This document shows, in pieces, positions 42,428 through 50,532 of a DNA stretch of 64,000 nucleotides. A program made the position numbers and the translations under genes. Source of the stretch: Pseudomonas sp. GM18 (GTDB lineage: Bacteria > Pseudomonadota > Gammaproteobacteria > Pseudomonadales > Pseudomonadaceae). The first letter of the stretch is position 1. Each line of letters starts with the position of its first letter. The stretch covers positions 149,327 through 213,326 of the forward strand of contig NZ_AKJT01000025.1 in NCBI RefSeq assembly GCF_000282195.1. The letters are read 5' to 3'. Below the pieces are notes generated by a model. The model worked only from the letters and a program-made list of their open reading frames with translations, was not told the DNA's origin and made no database searches.

Positions 42428-42736
42428 ATGATGAAAATGCTACTGATGGTCGAGTTTCCCCATGAGCCTTTCAACGCGTTTGTCCGGTCGGGGAAGATCG
42501 GCGAAATCATGAACCGTATCCTGGACACCATTAAGCCCGAGGCGACTTATTTCACTGAGCAGGATGGCATGCGAAATGGGATTTTTTTGATCGATATCGT
42601 GGATCCCTCCGAAATACCCGGATATGCGGAACCCTTCTTCCTCAACTTCCAGGCCAACTGCAAATTCCGTGTGGTCATGAACCCGCAGGACCTGCAAAAC
42701 GCCGGTCTGGAGGAACTCGGAAAAGCGTGGGCGTGA
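42428..42736 (+). CDS. Small conserved protein of unknown function (often mislabelled panthothenate synthetase)
   Basis: 102 residues with MKMLLMVEFPHEPFNAFVRSG, EATYFTEQDGMRNGIFLIDIVDPSEIP and AEPFFLNFQANCKFRVVMNPQDL, a ferredoxin-like alpha/beta pattern resembling stress-responsive dimeric barrel or DUF3303-type proteins. Similar proteins are annotated as panthothenate synthetase in several genomes; PanC motifs are absent here, so that name is not supported. Start choice between 42428, 42431 and 42437 is open because the ribosome site is weak. A REP palindrome follows the gene. Confidence 0.75.
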   Translation: MMKMLLMVEFPHEPFNAFVRSGKIGEIMNRILDTIKPEATYFTEQDGMRNGIFLIDIVDPSEIPGYAEPFFLNFQANCKFRVVMNPQDLQNAGLEELGKAWA

Positions 42737-42781
42737 GGCTCGATCAATGAGCAGGGGATGTCCTGAGCCGTAATGCGATCT

Positions 42782-42818
42782 GTAGCAGCTGCCGAGCTCG
42801 CGAGGCTGCTGCTACGAG
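42782..42818. repeat. REP palindrome (compact)
   Basis: GTAGCAGCTGCCGAGC core followed closely by GCTGCTGCTAC, forming a short palindrome of the same REP family as at 19940 and 63891. Confidence 0.75.
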
Positions 42819-42861
42819 GAATGCGCCGCAGCTGAAATGGCTTAAGGCGGCGCACTGACGC

Positions 42862-43197
42862 TTACTGAACGGTTTTCAGCTTGACCACATCACCGGAGAT
42901 TTTGGTGGTGTAACCGGTCAGGACCCAGGCCCAGAACCAGTTTTCCTGCACTTGGGTGTTGATCATGGCGTCGCCGCCCTTGGCCTGGATTGCCGCGTTC
43001 TGAGCGCGGATGAAGCGGTTGTTCTGTTGAATCGGGATGACGCCGAACAGCAACAGGCCAGTGGCGGTCGCTTCACTGTGGCCGACAACGGTGTACTGGC
43101 TGCTGTCGTATTGCTGGGTCTTCATCGGGGTGCCGGTGCAACCCGCCAGAACCAGGCCAAACAGGGCTACGGCAACCACTTTGCTGAGGTAATTCAC
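42862..43197 (-). CDS. Small lipoprotein (TRL/DUF6567-like)
   Basis: 111 residues. A type II signal peptide ends in the lipobox LVLAGC, so the mature protein is lipid-anchored at Cys20. The mature part has VVGHSEATATGLLLFGVIPIQQNNRFIRAQNAAIQ and KGGDAMINTQVQENWFWAWVLTGYTTKISGDVVK, a pattern seen in TRL-like/DUF6567 proteins of unknown function. The Asp-free start of the mature protein (after Cys: TGTPM) suggests outer-membrane sorting. It is transcribed alone and flanked by a REP element. Confidence 0.85.
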   Translation of the reverse strand: MNYLSKVVAVALFGLVLAGCTGTPMKTQQYDSSQYTVVGHSEATATGLLLFGVIPIQQNNRFIRAQNAAIQAKGGDAMINTQVQENWFWAWVLTGYTTKISGDVVKLKTVQ

Positions 43198-43314
43198 TGT
43201 GTCACTCCATTAGAAAAGCCCGGGATCCATCTCTCGGGCGGCGCATACTCTAACGGATGAAGTGGCTCATTGATATCACTCAACAATGAAAAAAACGGAT
43301 CGATGAGACACCGA

Positions 43315-43704
43315 TCATTGAGGCTGAAACGTCTGCAGATAGGCCAACAGGTTTTCGATCTTTTCCGGATCGCTGAGGCCCCAGAAAATCATGCGGGTGC
43401 CGGGGACCACTGCTTTTGGCGCTTCGATGTAGGCAGTGAGTGTTTCGCGGGTCCAGACAACGCCTGATGATTTCATCGCGTCTGAGTACTGGTAGTCCGC
43501 CGTGCTGCCCGCAGGGCGTCCGAAAATCGCATTGAGTTGCGGACCAAAAAAACCTCGCGCCGAACTCCCAACTTGATGGCAGCCACCGCAGATTCGCTTG
43601 AACAGTTTCTCACCTGCCTCAGCATCGCCGGCCGCTGCTGCTTGCGTGCTGAATAACCCCGTATTGAGCATCAAGGCGAAGGTGAGTACGGCGGCGTTTT
43701 TCAT
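43315..43704 (-). CDS. Periplasmic class I cytochrome c
   Basis: 129 residues from the ATG at 43704, with TTGGAGCC upstream. A signal peptide covers about 1-25 (cleavage after AAAA). The single haem motif is C39-G-G-C42-H43, and M105 in VVPGTRMIFWGL is the probable distal ligand. The short GDAEAGEKLFKR start and the GPQLNAIFGRPAG stretch are like soluble mono-haem cytochromes c2/c550. It would carry electrons in the periplasm; no oxidase or dehydrogenase gene is adjacent, so its partner is unknown. Confidence 0.93.
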   Translation of the reverse strand: MKNAAVLTFALMLNTGLFSTQAAAAGDAEAGEKLFKRICGGCHQVGSSARGFFGPQLNAIFGRPAGSTADYQYSDAMKSSGVVWTRETLTAYIEAPKAVVPGTRMIFWGLSDPEKIENLLAYLQTFQPQ

Positions 43705-43837
43705 GTTCGGCTCCAAATCAGGTGCTGCTGACTGCAAAAGCGGGCGGCTATTTCATCACGACTGGCGTCCGCACCGAAGCCTTGAAGCTAATCTATAACT
43801 GTCTTTGTCCCATTAACGCCGCTGCAGGAGGGCCAGA

Positions 43838-44635
43838 ATGAAACCCGTCGAACCCTTTTTCCGGGACGCAGGCGCGGGCCCAAGTATTGTTTGCTTTCAT
43901 GCCAATGCCAGTCACTCGGTGCAGTGGCGTGGGCTGCAAGATCTCCTGGCCGCACAGTTTCGGGTTCTGGCACTGGATTCGTTTGGTGCCGGCAAGAGCC
44001 CGGCGTGGCCCACCGATCGAACCGTCACCCTCAGCGACGAAGCGCTCTTCGCCGAGCCAGTGCTCGCCCGTGCGGGTGAGCCGCTGATTCTGGTCGGTCA
44101 TTCTTATGGCGCGGCGGTGGCATTGATCGCGGCATTGCAGAACCCCGATCGGGTGCGCGCCATGGTGTTGTATGAGCCCACGCTGTTTTCCCTGCTCAAC
44201 GCCCAAACGCCTCCACCCAACGAAGCGGACGCCATCCAGGAAGTCGTCGCAAACGCCGGGCGAGCGCTTGAGGCGGGTAACCTGGACGCGGCGGCCCGGC
44301 ACTTCATTGACTACTGGATGGGCGCCGGGGCCTGGGCGCAAACCCCGGAACAACGCAAGCCGTCCATCGCCGCCGCGGTGGCCAATGTGCGGGGTTGGGC
44401 TCACGCGCTGTTGAACGAGCCCACACCGTTGCAGGCGTTCCGCTCACTCGACCTGCCGGTGCTGTTCATGGTCGGCAAGGACTCGCCGGCCTCGTCACGG
44501 GCCGTGGCGCGGCTACTGACCGCCACACTGCCGAACGTTGAAGTGGTAGAGCTTGAGGGGCTCGGTCATATGGGGCCGATTACCCATCCTGAGATCGTCA
44601 ATCAGGTCATCGTGCAGTTTATTGAGCGCAGTTGA
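43838..44635 (+). CDS. Alpha/beta-fold hydrolase
   Basis: 265 residues, preceded by GCAGGAGGGCC. Hydrolase_1-type motifs: ALDSFGAGKSPAW, nucleophile elbow GHSYG (S89), acid in LPVLFMVGKDSPAS and catalytic His in LEGLGHMGPITHPE. It has no signal peptide, so it is cytoplasmic. Such enzymes hydrolyse esters, lactones or C-C bonds; the pattern is closest to the generic MhpC/epoxide-hydrolase-like group, and the substrate is unknown. It stands alone between a divergent cytochrome gene and a GNAT gene. Confidence 0.9.
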   Translation: MKPVEPFFRDAGAGPSIVCFHANASHSVQWRGLQDLLAAQFRVLALDSFGAGKSPAWPTDRTVTLSDEALFAEPVLARAGEPLILVGHSYGAAVALIAALQNPDRVRAMVLYEPTLFSLLNAQTPPPNEADAIQEVVANAGRALEAGNLDAAARHFIDYWMGAGAWAQTPEQRKPSIAAAVANVRGWAHALLNEPTPLQAFRSLDLPVLFMVGKDSPASSRAVARLLTATLPNVEVVELEGLGHMGPITHPEIVNQVIVQFIERS

Positions 44636-44667
44636 TTTGAGCTCACGCTCTATACTGGCTTCCTGTT

Positions 44668-45159
44668 ATGAGAACCAGAGCGCAGACGATGCCTGTCATA
44701 CCTGATCAAAGTCCTCCAGTCATTTTGGTCGCGGCTCAACCCGCCGACCTGGACAATCTTGTGGCCATTCGAATCGAGGCTATGCGCGAAAGTCTTGAAC
44801 GGATTGGGCGATTTGATCCGGTACGTGCGCGAGAGCGTTTTCTCAACGGTTTTGATTGCCGCAACACACGTCACATTGAGCTGGCCGGTGAGCGGATCGG
44901 TTTTATTGTGGTCAGGCATGATCAGGAAGAACTGCTGCTTGAGCACTTGTATGTGCGGCCGAATGCCCAGGGCTCAGGCGTAGGCTCTGTTGTGCTCAAG
45001 CAGATTTTCAAAGAAGCGGACGCCGCCGCACTCCCGATCAGGGTGGGCGCGCTCAAAGAGAGCGCCTCGAATCGGTTTTACATCCGTCATGGCTTCCAAT
45101 TCGTCGAAAGCGGCGAGTTCGATAATTACTATGTTCGTCCGAGATGTCGACGTGGCTGA
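44668..45159 (+). CDS. GNAT-family N-acetyltransferase
   Basis: 163 residues. The acetyl-CoA loop is LLEHLYVRPNAQGSGVGSVVLKQIFKEA (Q-x-x-G-x-G), and the C-terminal block is VGALKESASNRFYIRHGFQFVESGEFDNYYVR. The first 20 residues are variable; a start at the ATG at 44689 is also possible. The substrate is unknown. It is 32 bases downstream of the hydrolase gene in the same direction and may be co-transcribed. It converges with dctA. Confidence 0.88.
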   Translation: MRTRAQTMPVIPDQSPPVILVAAQPADLDNLVAIRIEAMRESLERIGRFDPVRARERFLNGFDCRNTRHIELAGERIGFIVVRHDQEELLLEHLYVRPNAQGSGVGSVVLKQIFKEADAAALPIRVGALKESASNRFYIRHGFQFVESGEFDNYYVRPRCRRG

Positions 45160-45213
45160 CGGCCTGGTCGCAAAGTTGCGACGACATGAGCCGTCAGCTG
45201 CGAGGGGAAGAAG

Positions 45214-46545
45214 CTAGTTGCCCAACCGCCCTGCTGTCATCGATGAAGGAACAGCAATAACGTCCACCTGAACCATCTCGGGTTTTTCCTCTACGCCCTC
45301 CCCGTTCAGCGCCATGTTCATCTTCACCGTGTCCAACGCGCCGACCCATTTGGCAATGGCCATGGTGCCGACACCGTTGCCAATGGTGTTGGTAATCGCG
45401 CGTGCTTCCGACATGAAACGGTCGACGCCCAGCAACAGCACCATGCCCGCCACCGGAATGGTGCCGAGGGAAGACAACGTCGCCGCCAGAATGATGAACC
45501 CCGAACCGGTCACCCCCGCCGAGCCTTTGGAGGTGAACATCAGCACCGCCAGCACGATCAACTGGTCCGTGAGGGTCAACGGCGTGTTGGTCGCCTGGGC
45601 GATAAAGATCGCGGCGATGGTGTAGTAGATCGCCTGGCCATCCGGGTTGAAGGTCAAGCCCGAGGGAATGATCATCCCGGCGACGGGTTTGGAAACGCCG
45701 GCCTTTTCCATCTTGGAAATCATCTGCGGCAGCACCGATTCCGAAGAGCTGGTGCCCAGTACCGTGAACAGTTCTTCCTTGATGAACTTCAGAAATTTCC
45801 ACAGGCTGAAACCGCTGTAGCGGCAGATCGGCCCGAGCACGAAGATCACGAACACCGCGCAGGTCAGGTACACGCATGCCATCAGTTTGCCGAGGGAGAA
45901 CAGCGAACCGAAGCCGTACTTGCCGATGGTAAAGGCAATCGCCCCGAAGGCACCGATGGGGGCCAGACGCATGACCATGTTGACGATGCGAAACATCCCT
46001 TGCATCAGGCTATCCAGCGTGTCGACGAACACTTTTGCGCGCGGCCCGACATGCGCCAGGGCAACGCCCAGCAGAATGGAGAACAGCAAGATTTGCAGGA
46101 CATTGCCTTTGGCGAATGCATCCACGATGGTGTCGGGGATGATGTTCATCACAAAGTCCATGAACGACGCATGCTTCACCGCCGTGGTGTAGGTCGCCAG
46201 GCTGGACGTATCCAGCGAGGCGACATCAATGTTCATGCCCGCGCCGGGTTTGAACACATCGACCACGACCAGGCCCACCACCAGCGCCAGTGTGGACACC
46301 ACTTCGAAATAGAGCAGAGCCCGGAAACCGACACGCCCCAACTCTTTCATGTTCTCCATGCGAGCAATGCCCGTCACCACCGTGAGGAAAATCACCGGGG
46401 CCAGGAGCATTTTGATCAGTTTGATGAACGCGTCGCCCAAGGGTTTGAGCGCGGCTCCGGTCTCGGGAATGAACACCCCGACGATGGCGCCGAGGATGAC
46501 CGCGATGAGCACTTGTACGTAGAGTTTGCCAAATATTCTTTTCAT
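45214..46545 (-). CDS. dctA: C4-dicarboxylate:cation symporter DctA
   Basis: 443 residues of the DAACS family. Eight helices and two re-entrant loops are expected. The start KRIFGKLYVQVLIAVILGAIVGVFIPE, the Ser-rich loop LGTSSSESVLPQM and the substrate segment MFTSKGSAGVTGSGFIILAATLSSLG are diagnostic for DctA. It takes up succinate, fumarate and malate with protons. The gene lies downstream of a D-malate/tartrate dehydrogenase gene on the same strand, 107 bp apart, with a long GCCAAGGGG/CCCCTTGGC hairpin (46581-46615) between. Context suggests it serves uptake of D-malate or tartrate here. Confidence 0.95.
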   Translation of the reverse strand: MKRIFGKLYVQVLIAVILGAIVGVFIPETGAALKPLGDAFIKLIKMLLAPVIFLTVVTGIARMENMKELGRVGFRALLYFEVVSTLALVVGLVVVDVFKPGAGMNIDVASLDTSSLATYTTAVKHASFMDFVMNIIPDTIVDAFAKGNVLQILLFSILLGVALAHVGPRAKVFVDTLDSLMQGMFRIVNMVMRLAPIGAFGAIAFTIGKYGFGSLFSLGKLMACVYLTCAVFVIFVLGPICRYSGFSLWKFLKFIKEELFTVLGTSSSESVLPQMISKMEKAGVSKPVAGMIIPSGLTFNPDGQAIYYTIAAIFIAQATNTPLTLTDQLIVLAVLMFTSKGSAGVTGSGFIILAATLSSLGTIPVAGMVLLLGVDRFMSEARAITNTIGNGVGTMAIAKWVGALDTVKMNMALNGEGVEEKPEMVQVDVIAVPSSMTAGRLGN

Positions 46546-46580
46546 GACAGGGCCCTGATTTTTTATTGTTGTCAGGAAAT

Positions 46581-46615
46581 GCCAAGGGGTCGGATTCAGC
46601 GATCTGCCCCTTGGC
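46581..46615 (-). other. Hairpin between dehydrogenase and dctA
   Basis: Nine-base arms GCCAAGGGG and CCCCTTGGC around a 17-base loop, between the dehydrogenase stop and the dctA start. No T-run follows on the minus strand, so it is more likely an mRNA processing or stabilising stem than a full terminator. Confidence 0.5.
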
Positions 46616-46652
46616 GTTGTGCCGCAGTACTACTTTGAATCGGGGGAAAATA

Positions 46653-47708
46653 TCAGCGGTTGATCAACGCGATGACCGCATCGGTGATCTGCCGGGTGGT
46701 GGCCGTGCCGCCCAGGTCCGGGGTATGCAGACCGCTTTCGGTGACGGCTTCGATGGCCGACATCAGCTGTTTCGCCGCAGCCGCTTCGCCCAGGTGTTCG
46801 AGCATCATTGCCGCGGTCCAGAATGTGGCAATCGGGTTGGCCACGCCTTTGCCGGTGATGTCGAAAGCCGAGCCGTGGATCGGTTCGAACATCGAGGGGA
46901 ATTTGCGTGACGGGTTGAGGTTGGCGGTCGGCGCAATGCCCAGGCTGCCGGACAACGCGGCGGCCAGATCGGACAGGATGTCGGCGTGCAGGTTGGTGGC
47001 GACGATCACGTCCAGCGTCGACGGTTTGAGCACCATGCGCGTGGTCACGGCGTCGACCAGTTCCTTGTCGATTTTCACATCTGGAAAGTCCTTGGCGACT
47101 TCGTAGAAGATCTCGTCCCACAACACCATGCCGTGACGCTGAGCGTTGGATTTGGTGACCATGGTCAGGTGCTTGCGCGGACGGCTGCGCGCCAGTTCGA
47201 AAGCGAAACGGTGAATGCGCTCAACCCCGGCACGGGTGAACACCGACACTTCGGTGGCGACTTCTTCCGGCAGCCCCCGGTGCACGCGACCGCCGTTGCC
47301 GGAGTATTCGCCCTCGGAGTTTTCCCGCACCACCACCCAGTCGATCTGATCACCGTTGTGCAGCGGGCTTTTCACCCCTGGCAGTACGCGGGCCGGACGC
47401 ACGTTGGCGTACTGGTCGAAACCCTGGCAGATCGGCAGGCGCAGGCCCCACAGGGAAATGTGATCCGGCACGTTGAGCGCACCGACCGCGCCGAAGAAAA
47501 TCGCATCGAAGGTTTTCAGTTCTTCCAGGCCACCTTCCGGGATGTAGTAGCCGTTTTTCAGGTAGTTATCCGAATTCCAGTCGAAGTGTTTGAAGGCCAG
47601 TTCAAAGCCAGACTTTTTCGACAAGGCTTGCAGCACCTCGACGCCCGCAGCGATCACTTCCACGCCGATGCCATCACCTGGAACCGCAGCAATTTTGTAT
47701 GCGCTCAT
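46653..47708 (-). CDS. dmlA: D-malate/tartrate dehydrogenase (decarboxylating, isocitrate dehydrogenase family)
   Basis: 351 residues from the ATG at 47708, with GGAG six bases upstream; an ATG at 47711 is adjacent but too close to the site. Beta-decarboxylating dehydrogenase motifs: PGDGIGVEVI, the substrate loop LWGLRLPICQGFDQYANVRPARVLPGV, VRENSEGEYSG (Tyr of the catalytic pair nearby), the Lys/Asp region DELVDAVTTRMV (DKELVD), and metal Asp in ATNLHADILSDLAAAL. Leu rather than Ser in the loop and the FDQYANVRPARVL block fit TtuC/DmlA rather than LeuB or Icd. It oxidises D-malate or tartrate with NAD and Mn2+. A divergent LysR gene completes a dmlR-dmlA-like module. Confidence 0.9.
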   Translation of the reverse strand: MSAYKIAAVPGDGIGVEVIAAGVEVLQALSKKSGFELAFKHFDWNSDNYLKNGYYIPEGGLEELKTFDAIFFGAVGALNVPDHISLWGLRLPICQGFDQYANVRPARVLPGVKSPLHNGDQIDWVVVRENSEGEYSGNGGRVHRGLPEEVATEVSVFTRAGVERIHRFAFELARSRPRKHLTMVTKSNAQRHGMVLWDEIFYEVAKDFPDVKIDKELVDAVTTRMVLKPSTLDVIVATNLHADILSDLAAALSGSLGIAPTANLNPSRKFPSMFEPIHGSAFDITGKGVANPIATFWTAAMMLEHLGEAAAAKQLMSAIEAVTESGLHTPDLGGTATTRQITDAVIALINR

Positions 47709-47783
47709 CATCAACTCCACTCTCGTTACGTTCTTGTTGTGCCTGTCGAACGGGGGTGTTCAATCAGGGTGTGAGCGGAGTAT

Positions 47784-47826
47784 ATGTAGTGAGTAAATGA
47801 GCGTGAGTTACTCCAAATCACTACAT
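47784..47826. promoter_or_regulatory. Candidate LysR operator in dmlA/LysR divergent gap
   Basis: A 9-bp perfect inverted repeat ATGTAGTGA-N25-TCACTACAT encloses a second pair, GAGTAA and TTACTC. The block sits in the 137-bp divergent gap just before the LysR start and is the natural binding site for that regulator. Confidence 0.6.
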
Positions 47827-47845
47827 AGATGAATTTTAGTTACCA

Positions 47846-48769
47846 ATGAGCCAGACCCTGGATTTGTCGTTTTTCTACCTGCTGGCCAACAAAGGCAGCC
47901 TCGCGGCGACGGCGCGAGAGCTGGGCGTGACCCCGCCGGCGGTGAGCAAACGCCTGACCGCGCTGGAGGCACGGCTGGGCATCCGCCTGGTCAACCGCAC
48001 CACGCGCTCGATGAGCCTCACTTCGGAAGGTGAGCTGTATTTTTCCCATGCGGCCCGCATCCTGACGCAGATCGATGAGGTCGAGCAGCTCATCAGCAGC
48101 AGCCGGGCAACCCCGAAAGGCCTGATTCGTGTCAACGCGTCTTTGGGCTTCGGTCGTCGCTACATCGGCCCTGCATTGGGCGCGTTCTTCGCGCAATACC
48201 CGGAGGTGGAAATACAGCTGGAAATCAGCGATCACCCGCTCGACCTGGCGACTCACGGGTTTGACCTGGGCATTCGTTTCGGCACGCTGCCGGATGCGGC
48301 CTTTCATGCGCGCAAGATTGCGTCCAATCGCCGTCTGCTCTGCGCCTCGCCGTTGTACCTGGAAAAGCATGGCGTGCCGCAACGCCTGACGGATTTACAA
48401 CAACACAACTGCATTTTCCTGCGGCAAAACGAAACGCCCTATGGCGTGTGGAGCTTTACCAACGGTGGGCGCACGCAAAACATCAAAGTGCGTGGTGCGT
48501 TAGGCTGCAACGACGGTGAAGTGGCCCTCAATTGGGCGTTGGAAGGTCATGGGATTTTGCTGCGGGCCGAATGGGACATCGCCCGCTACGTGCGCAGTGG
48601 CCGCTTGCGCCTGGTGCTGGAGGACCAGACACCGACCCGCGCCGATGTCTATGCCATCTACCCGCAACAGTTGCACCTGTCGGCGCGAGTGCGCAGCCTG
48701 ATCGATTTTCTGGTCGAGCGTTTCAAGCACATCGATCACCTGGATGAACCGGAATCTGTGCTCGACTGA
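47846..48769 (+). CDS. LysR-family regulator, probable DmlR
   Basis: 307 residues. HTH: FFYLLANKGSLAATARELGVTPPAVSKRLTALEARLGIRLVNRTTR. The effector domain has GLIRVNASLGFGRRYIGPALGAFFAQYPEVEIQLEISD and DLGIRFGTLPDAAFHARKI, as in the DmlR/CrgA subgroup. In E. coli DmlR (YeaT) activates dmlA for growth on D-malate, and the same divergent arrangement is seen here. The inverted repeat at 47784-47826 lies just upstream. The regulatory target is therefore well supported, the inducer less so (D-malate, L-malate or meso-tartrate). Confidence 0.92.
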   Translation: MSQTLDLSFFYLLANKGSLAATARELGVTPPAVSKRLTALEARLGIRLVNRTTRSMSLTSEGELYFSHAARILTQIDEVEQLISSSRATPKGLIRVNASLGFGRRYIGPALGAFFAQYPEVEIQLEISDHPLDLATHGFDLGIRFGTLPDAAFHARKIASNRRLLCASPLYLEKHGVPQRLTDLQQHNCIFLRQNETPYGVWSFTNGGRTQNIKVRGALGCNDGEVALNWALEGHGILLRAEWDIARYVRSGRLRLVLEDQTPTRADVYAIYPQQLHLSARVRSLIDFLVERFKHIDHLDEPESVLD

Positions 48770-48775
48770 ACAGCG

Positions 48776-49177
48776 CTACGACAGATTGAGCGCTACGGCA
48801 GCGCGAATCAGCGCCTTCAAGGCCGTTTCATCAATCCGGTCGCCCTCATGAATATCGATGGCACGCCGGGTGTTGCCATCGAGGCTGGCGTTGAACAGTC
48901 CTGAAGGGTCTTCCAGCGAGGCACCCTTGGCGAACGTCATCTTCACGGCATTCTTGTACGTCTCGCCGGTGCAGAGGATGCCGGCGTGCGACCACACCGG
49001 AACGCCCCGCCACTTCAACTCCTCGACCACGTCGGGGTCGGCCTGTTTGATGAGCGTTCGAACCCGAGCGAGCGTCTCGCCCCGCCAATCATCCAGCGCC
49101 TTGATTTTCGCGTCTATCAACTGGGAGGCAGAGCCTTGCCCCTCAGCGTCCTTTGAACCGGCCGTCTCCTTGCTCAT
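48776..49177 (-). CDS. DUF1801 domain protein
   Basis: 133 residues with SASQLIDAKIKALDDWRGETLARVRTLIKQADPDVVEELKWRGVPVWSHAGILCTGETYKNAVKMTFAKGASLEDP, the DUF1801 (YdhG-like) pattern. It is a soluble protein; no biochemical activity is known for the family. The N-terminal 20 residues are polar and disordered. It converges with the LysR gene, with only six bases between the stops. The gene is single, with no obvious partner. Confidence 0.88.
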   Translation of the reverse strand: MSKETAGSKDAEGQGSASQLIDAKIKALDDWRGETLARVRTLIKQADPDVVEELKWRGVPVWSHAGILCTGETYKNAVKMTFAKGASLEDPSGLFNASLDGNTRRAIDIHEGDRIDETALKALIRAAVALNLS

Positions 49178-49322
49178 GGTGGTTATCCCTCTTCATAATG
49201 AATGTCGCCCGCCCGCCGCTTGAGTATCGCAGACTGGACTACAGCGCAGGGCGTTGCTGTTTGACCCACAACGGGTCGTTTATCCTGTATTCACGGAATA
49301 GCAAAACAAGGACGTAACAACA

Positions 49323-49886
49323 GTGGAAAAGGAAATCATCTTGATGCGTCATGGCCAGCCAGATCTGGCCGTGCAAGACAAAGTTTCAGCGCGCGAAATG
49401 AAACGCTGGATCGAGCAATACGACCTATCGGAAATCATCGACCAGCCTGCCCCGCAATCGAGTGTGGCGCTGGCGCGTACCGCCAGAATGATCGTGTCGA
49501 GCAGTGCGCCCCGGGCACTGACGTCTGTTCGAGCGCTAGGCCTTCAAGCCAGCCTTGTCGATGATATGTTCTGCGAAGCGCAACTCCCCCATGGACGATG
49601 GACACTGCCGCGCCTATCACCGTTTACGTGGGCATTTATTCTTCGTGTTTTATGGTTGTGCGGTTTCTCGGGGAAGGTCGAGTCTGCCCGTACGGCCAGA
49701 ATGCGGGCCAATATGGCAGCTCAACGGCTTCAATCCCTTGCCGACGAAGGGCCCGTCCTGCTGCTCGGTCATGGACTGATGAATCGAATGATTGCCAGGC
49801 ACCTGGAGGCTACCGGATGGATTCGCCATACCAGCAATGGTAATCGGTACTGGAGCGCGACGGCCTATCGAATGAATCAGCCTTAA
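49323..49886 (+). CDS. Histidine phosphatase (phosphoglycerate mutase-like) family protein
   Basis: 187 residues starting at the GTG at 49323, preceded by AAGGACG. The catalytic RHG motif is LMRHGQPDL (R9-H10-G11), and the second His is in LLGHGLMNRM. The intervening segment includes a hydrophobic stretch, WAFILRVLWLCGFSGKV, unusual for a soluble member and possibly membrane-associated. The phosphorylated substrate is unknown. It runs in the same direction as the SLATT and adenosine-kinase-like genes downstream (gap 97 bp), so the three may be functionally linked, though no operon signal is decisive. Confidence 0.88.
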   Translation: MEKEIILMRHGQPDLAVQDKVSAREMKRWIEQYDLSEIIDQPAPQSSVALARTARMIVSSSAPRALTSVRALGLQASLVDDMFCEAQLPHGRWTLPRLSPFTWAFILRVLWLCGFSGKVESARTARMRANMAAQRLQSLADEGPVLLLGHGLMNRMIARHLEATGWIRHTSNGNRYWSATAYRMNQP

Positions 49887-49983
49887 GGCACGACGACAGC
49901 CCACAGACTGAATCCCGGCGCCCTGGCTGGTGGTCAAATAAGAGCTAATATTCATCTGTATTCCCCTGCAAAGGACTGCAAAC

Positions 49984-50487
49984 ATGAGCCGGCTCGAGTT
50001 ACTGACCAAATGGAATCGCATGATCGTGCGGTTGCAGATCGAGCACGAAATCAGTGCCCGGGATTTCGAGAAATTCAGCTGGAAACTGGGCATCCCTTGC
50101 GTGGTGCTGTCGGCGATTGTCAGCGCCAGCGTTTTTGGCTCAATCAGTGACTCATCGCCACCATGGCTCCAATATGCAGCCGGTATCCTTTCGCTGCTGA
50201 CCCTGGTGTTGAGTTCGGTTCAGACCTTCCTGAACTTTGACACCCGGGCTGCCGGGCACAAAGACACCTCCGAGAAACTCGGTGCGATGTCTCGCGAGAT
50301 TCAGGACGAAATCGCCAGCGGCAAGGACGAGGCTATCCTGGGCCCAATCGTTCTGGACATCCGCAAGCGCATTGATTCGATTCTTCTGGATGCCCCGACC
50401 CTGCCCAAGTCAACGATAAGGAAACTGGGAGATGTTCGCGTCCACCCGGAGACACCATCAGAGGAGCAAGAAATCGTCCCGGCTTGA
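49984..50487 (+). CDS. SLATT-domain two-TM protein
   Basis: 167 residues. A helical N-terminus (LLTKWNRMIVRLQIEHEISARDFEKFSWK) is followed by two membrane helices (about 37-55, GIPCVVLSAIVSASVFGSI, and 64-82, YAAGILSLLTLVLSSVQTFL), then a coiled helical tail (TSEKLGAMSREIQDEIASGKDEA). This is the SLATT fold (SMODS and SLOG-associating 2TM effector). In CD-NTase-type defence systems SLATT proteins are thought to form pores in the inner membrane after nucleotide signalling. No SMODS or SLOG gene is adjacent; the next gene codes an adenosine-specific-kinase-family protein, 45 bp downstream. Confidence 0.8.
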   Translation: MSRLELLTKWNRMIVRLQIEHEISARDFEKFSWKLGIPCVVLSAIVSASVFGSISDSSPPWLQYAAGILSLLTLVLSSVQTFLNFDTRAAGHKDTSEKLGAMSREIQDEIASGKDEAILGPIVLDIRKRIDSILLDAPTLPKSTIRKLGDVRVHPETPSEEQEIVPA

Positions 50488-50532
50488 ACAGAGGCCCGAT
50501 GCTCCGCGACATCGTGACAGGAGGCGTTTGAG

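Noticed and set aside
42428..42736. Pantothenate synthetase assignment
   Set aside because: At 102 residues it lacks all PanC nucleotide-binding motifs; only the label from similar entries suggests it.
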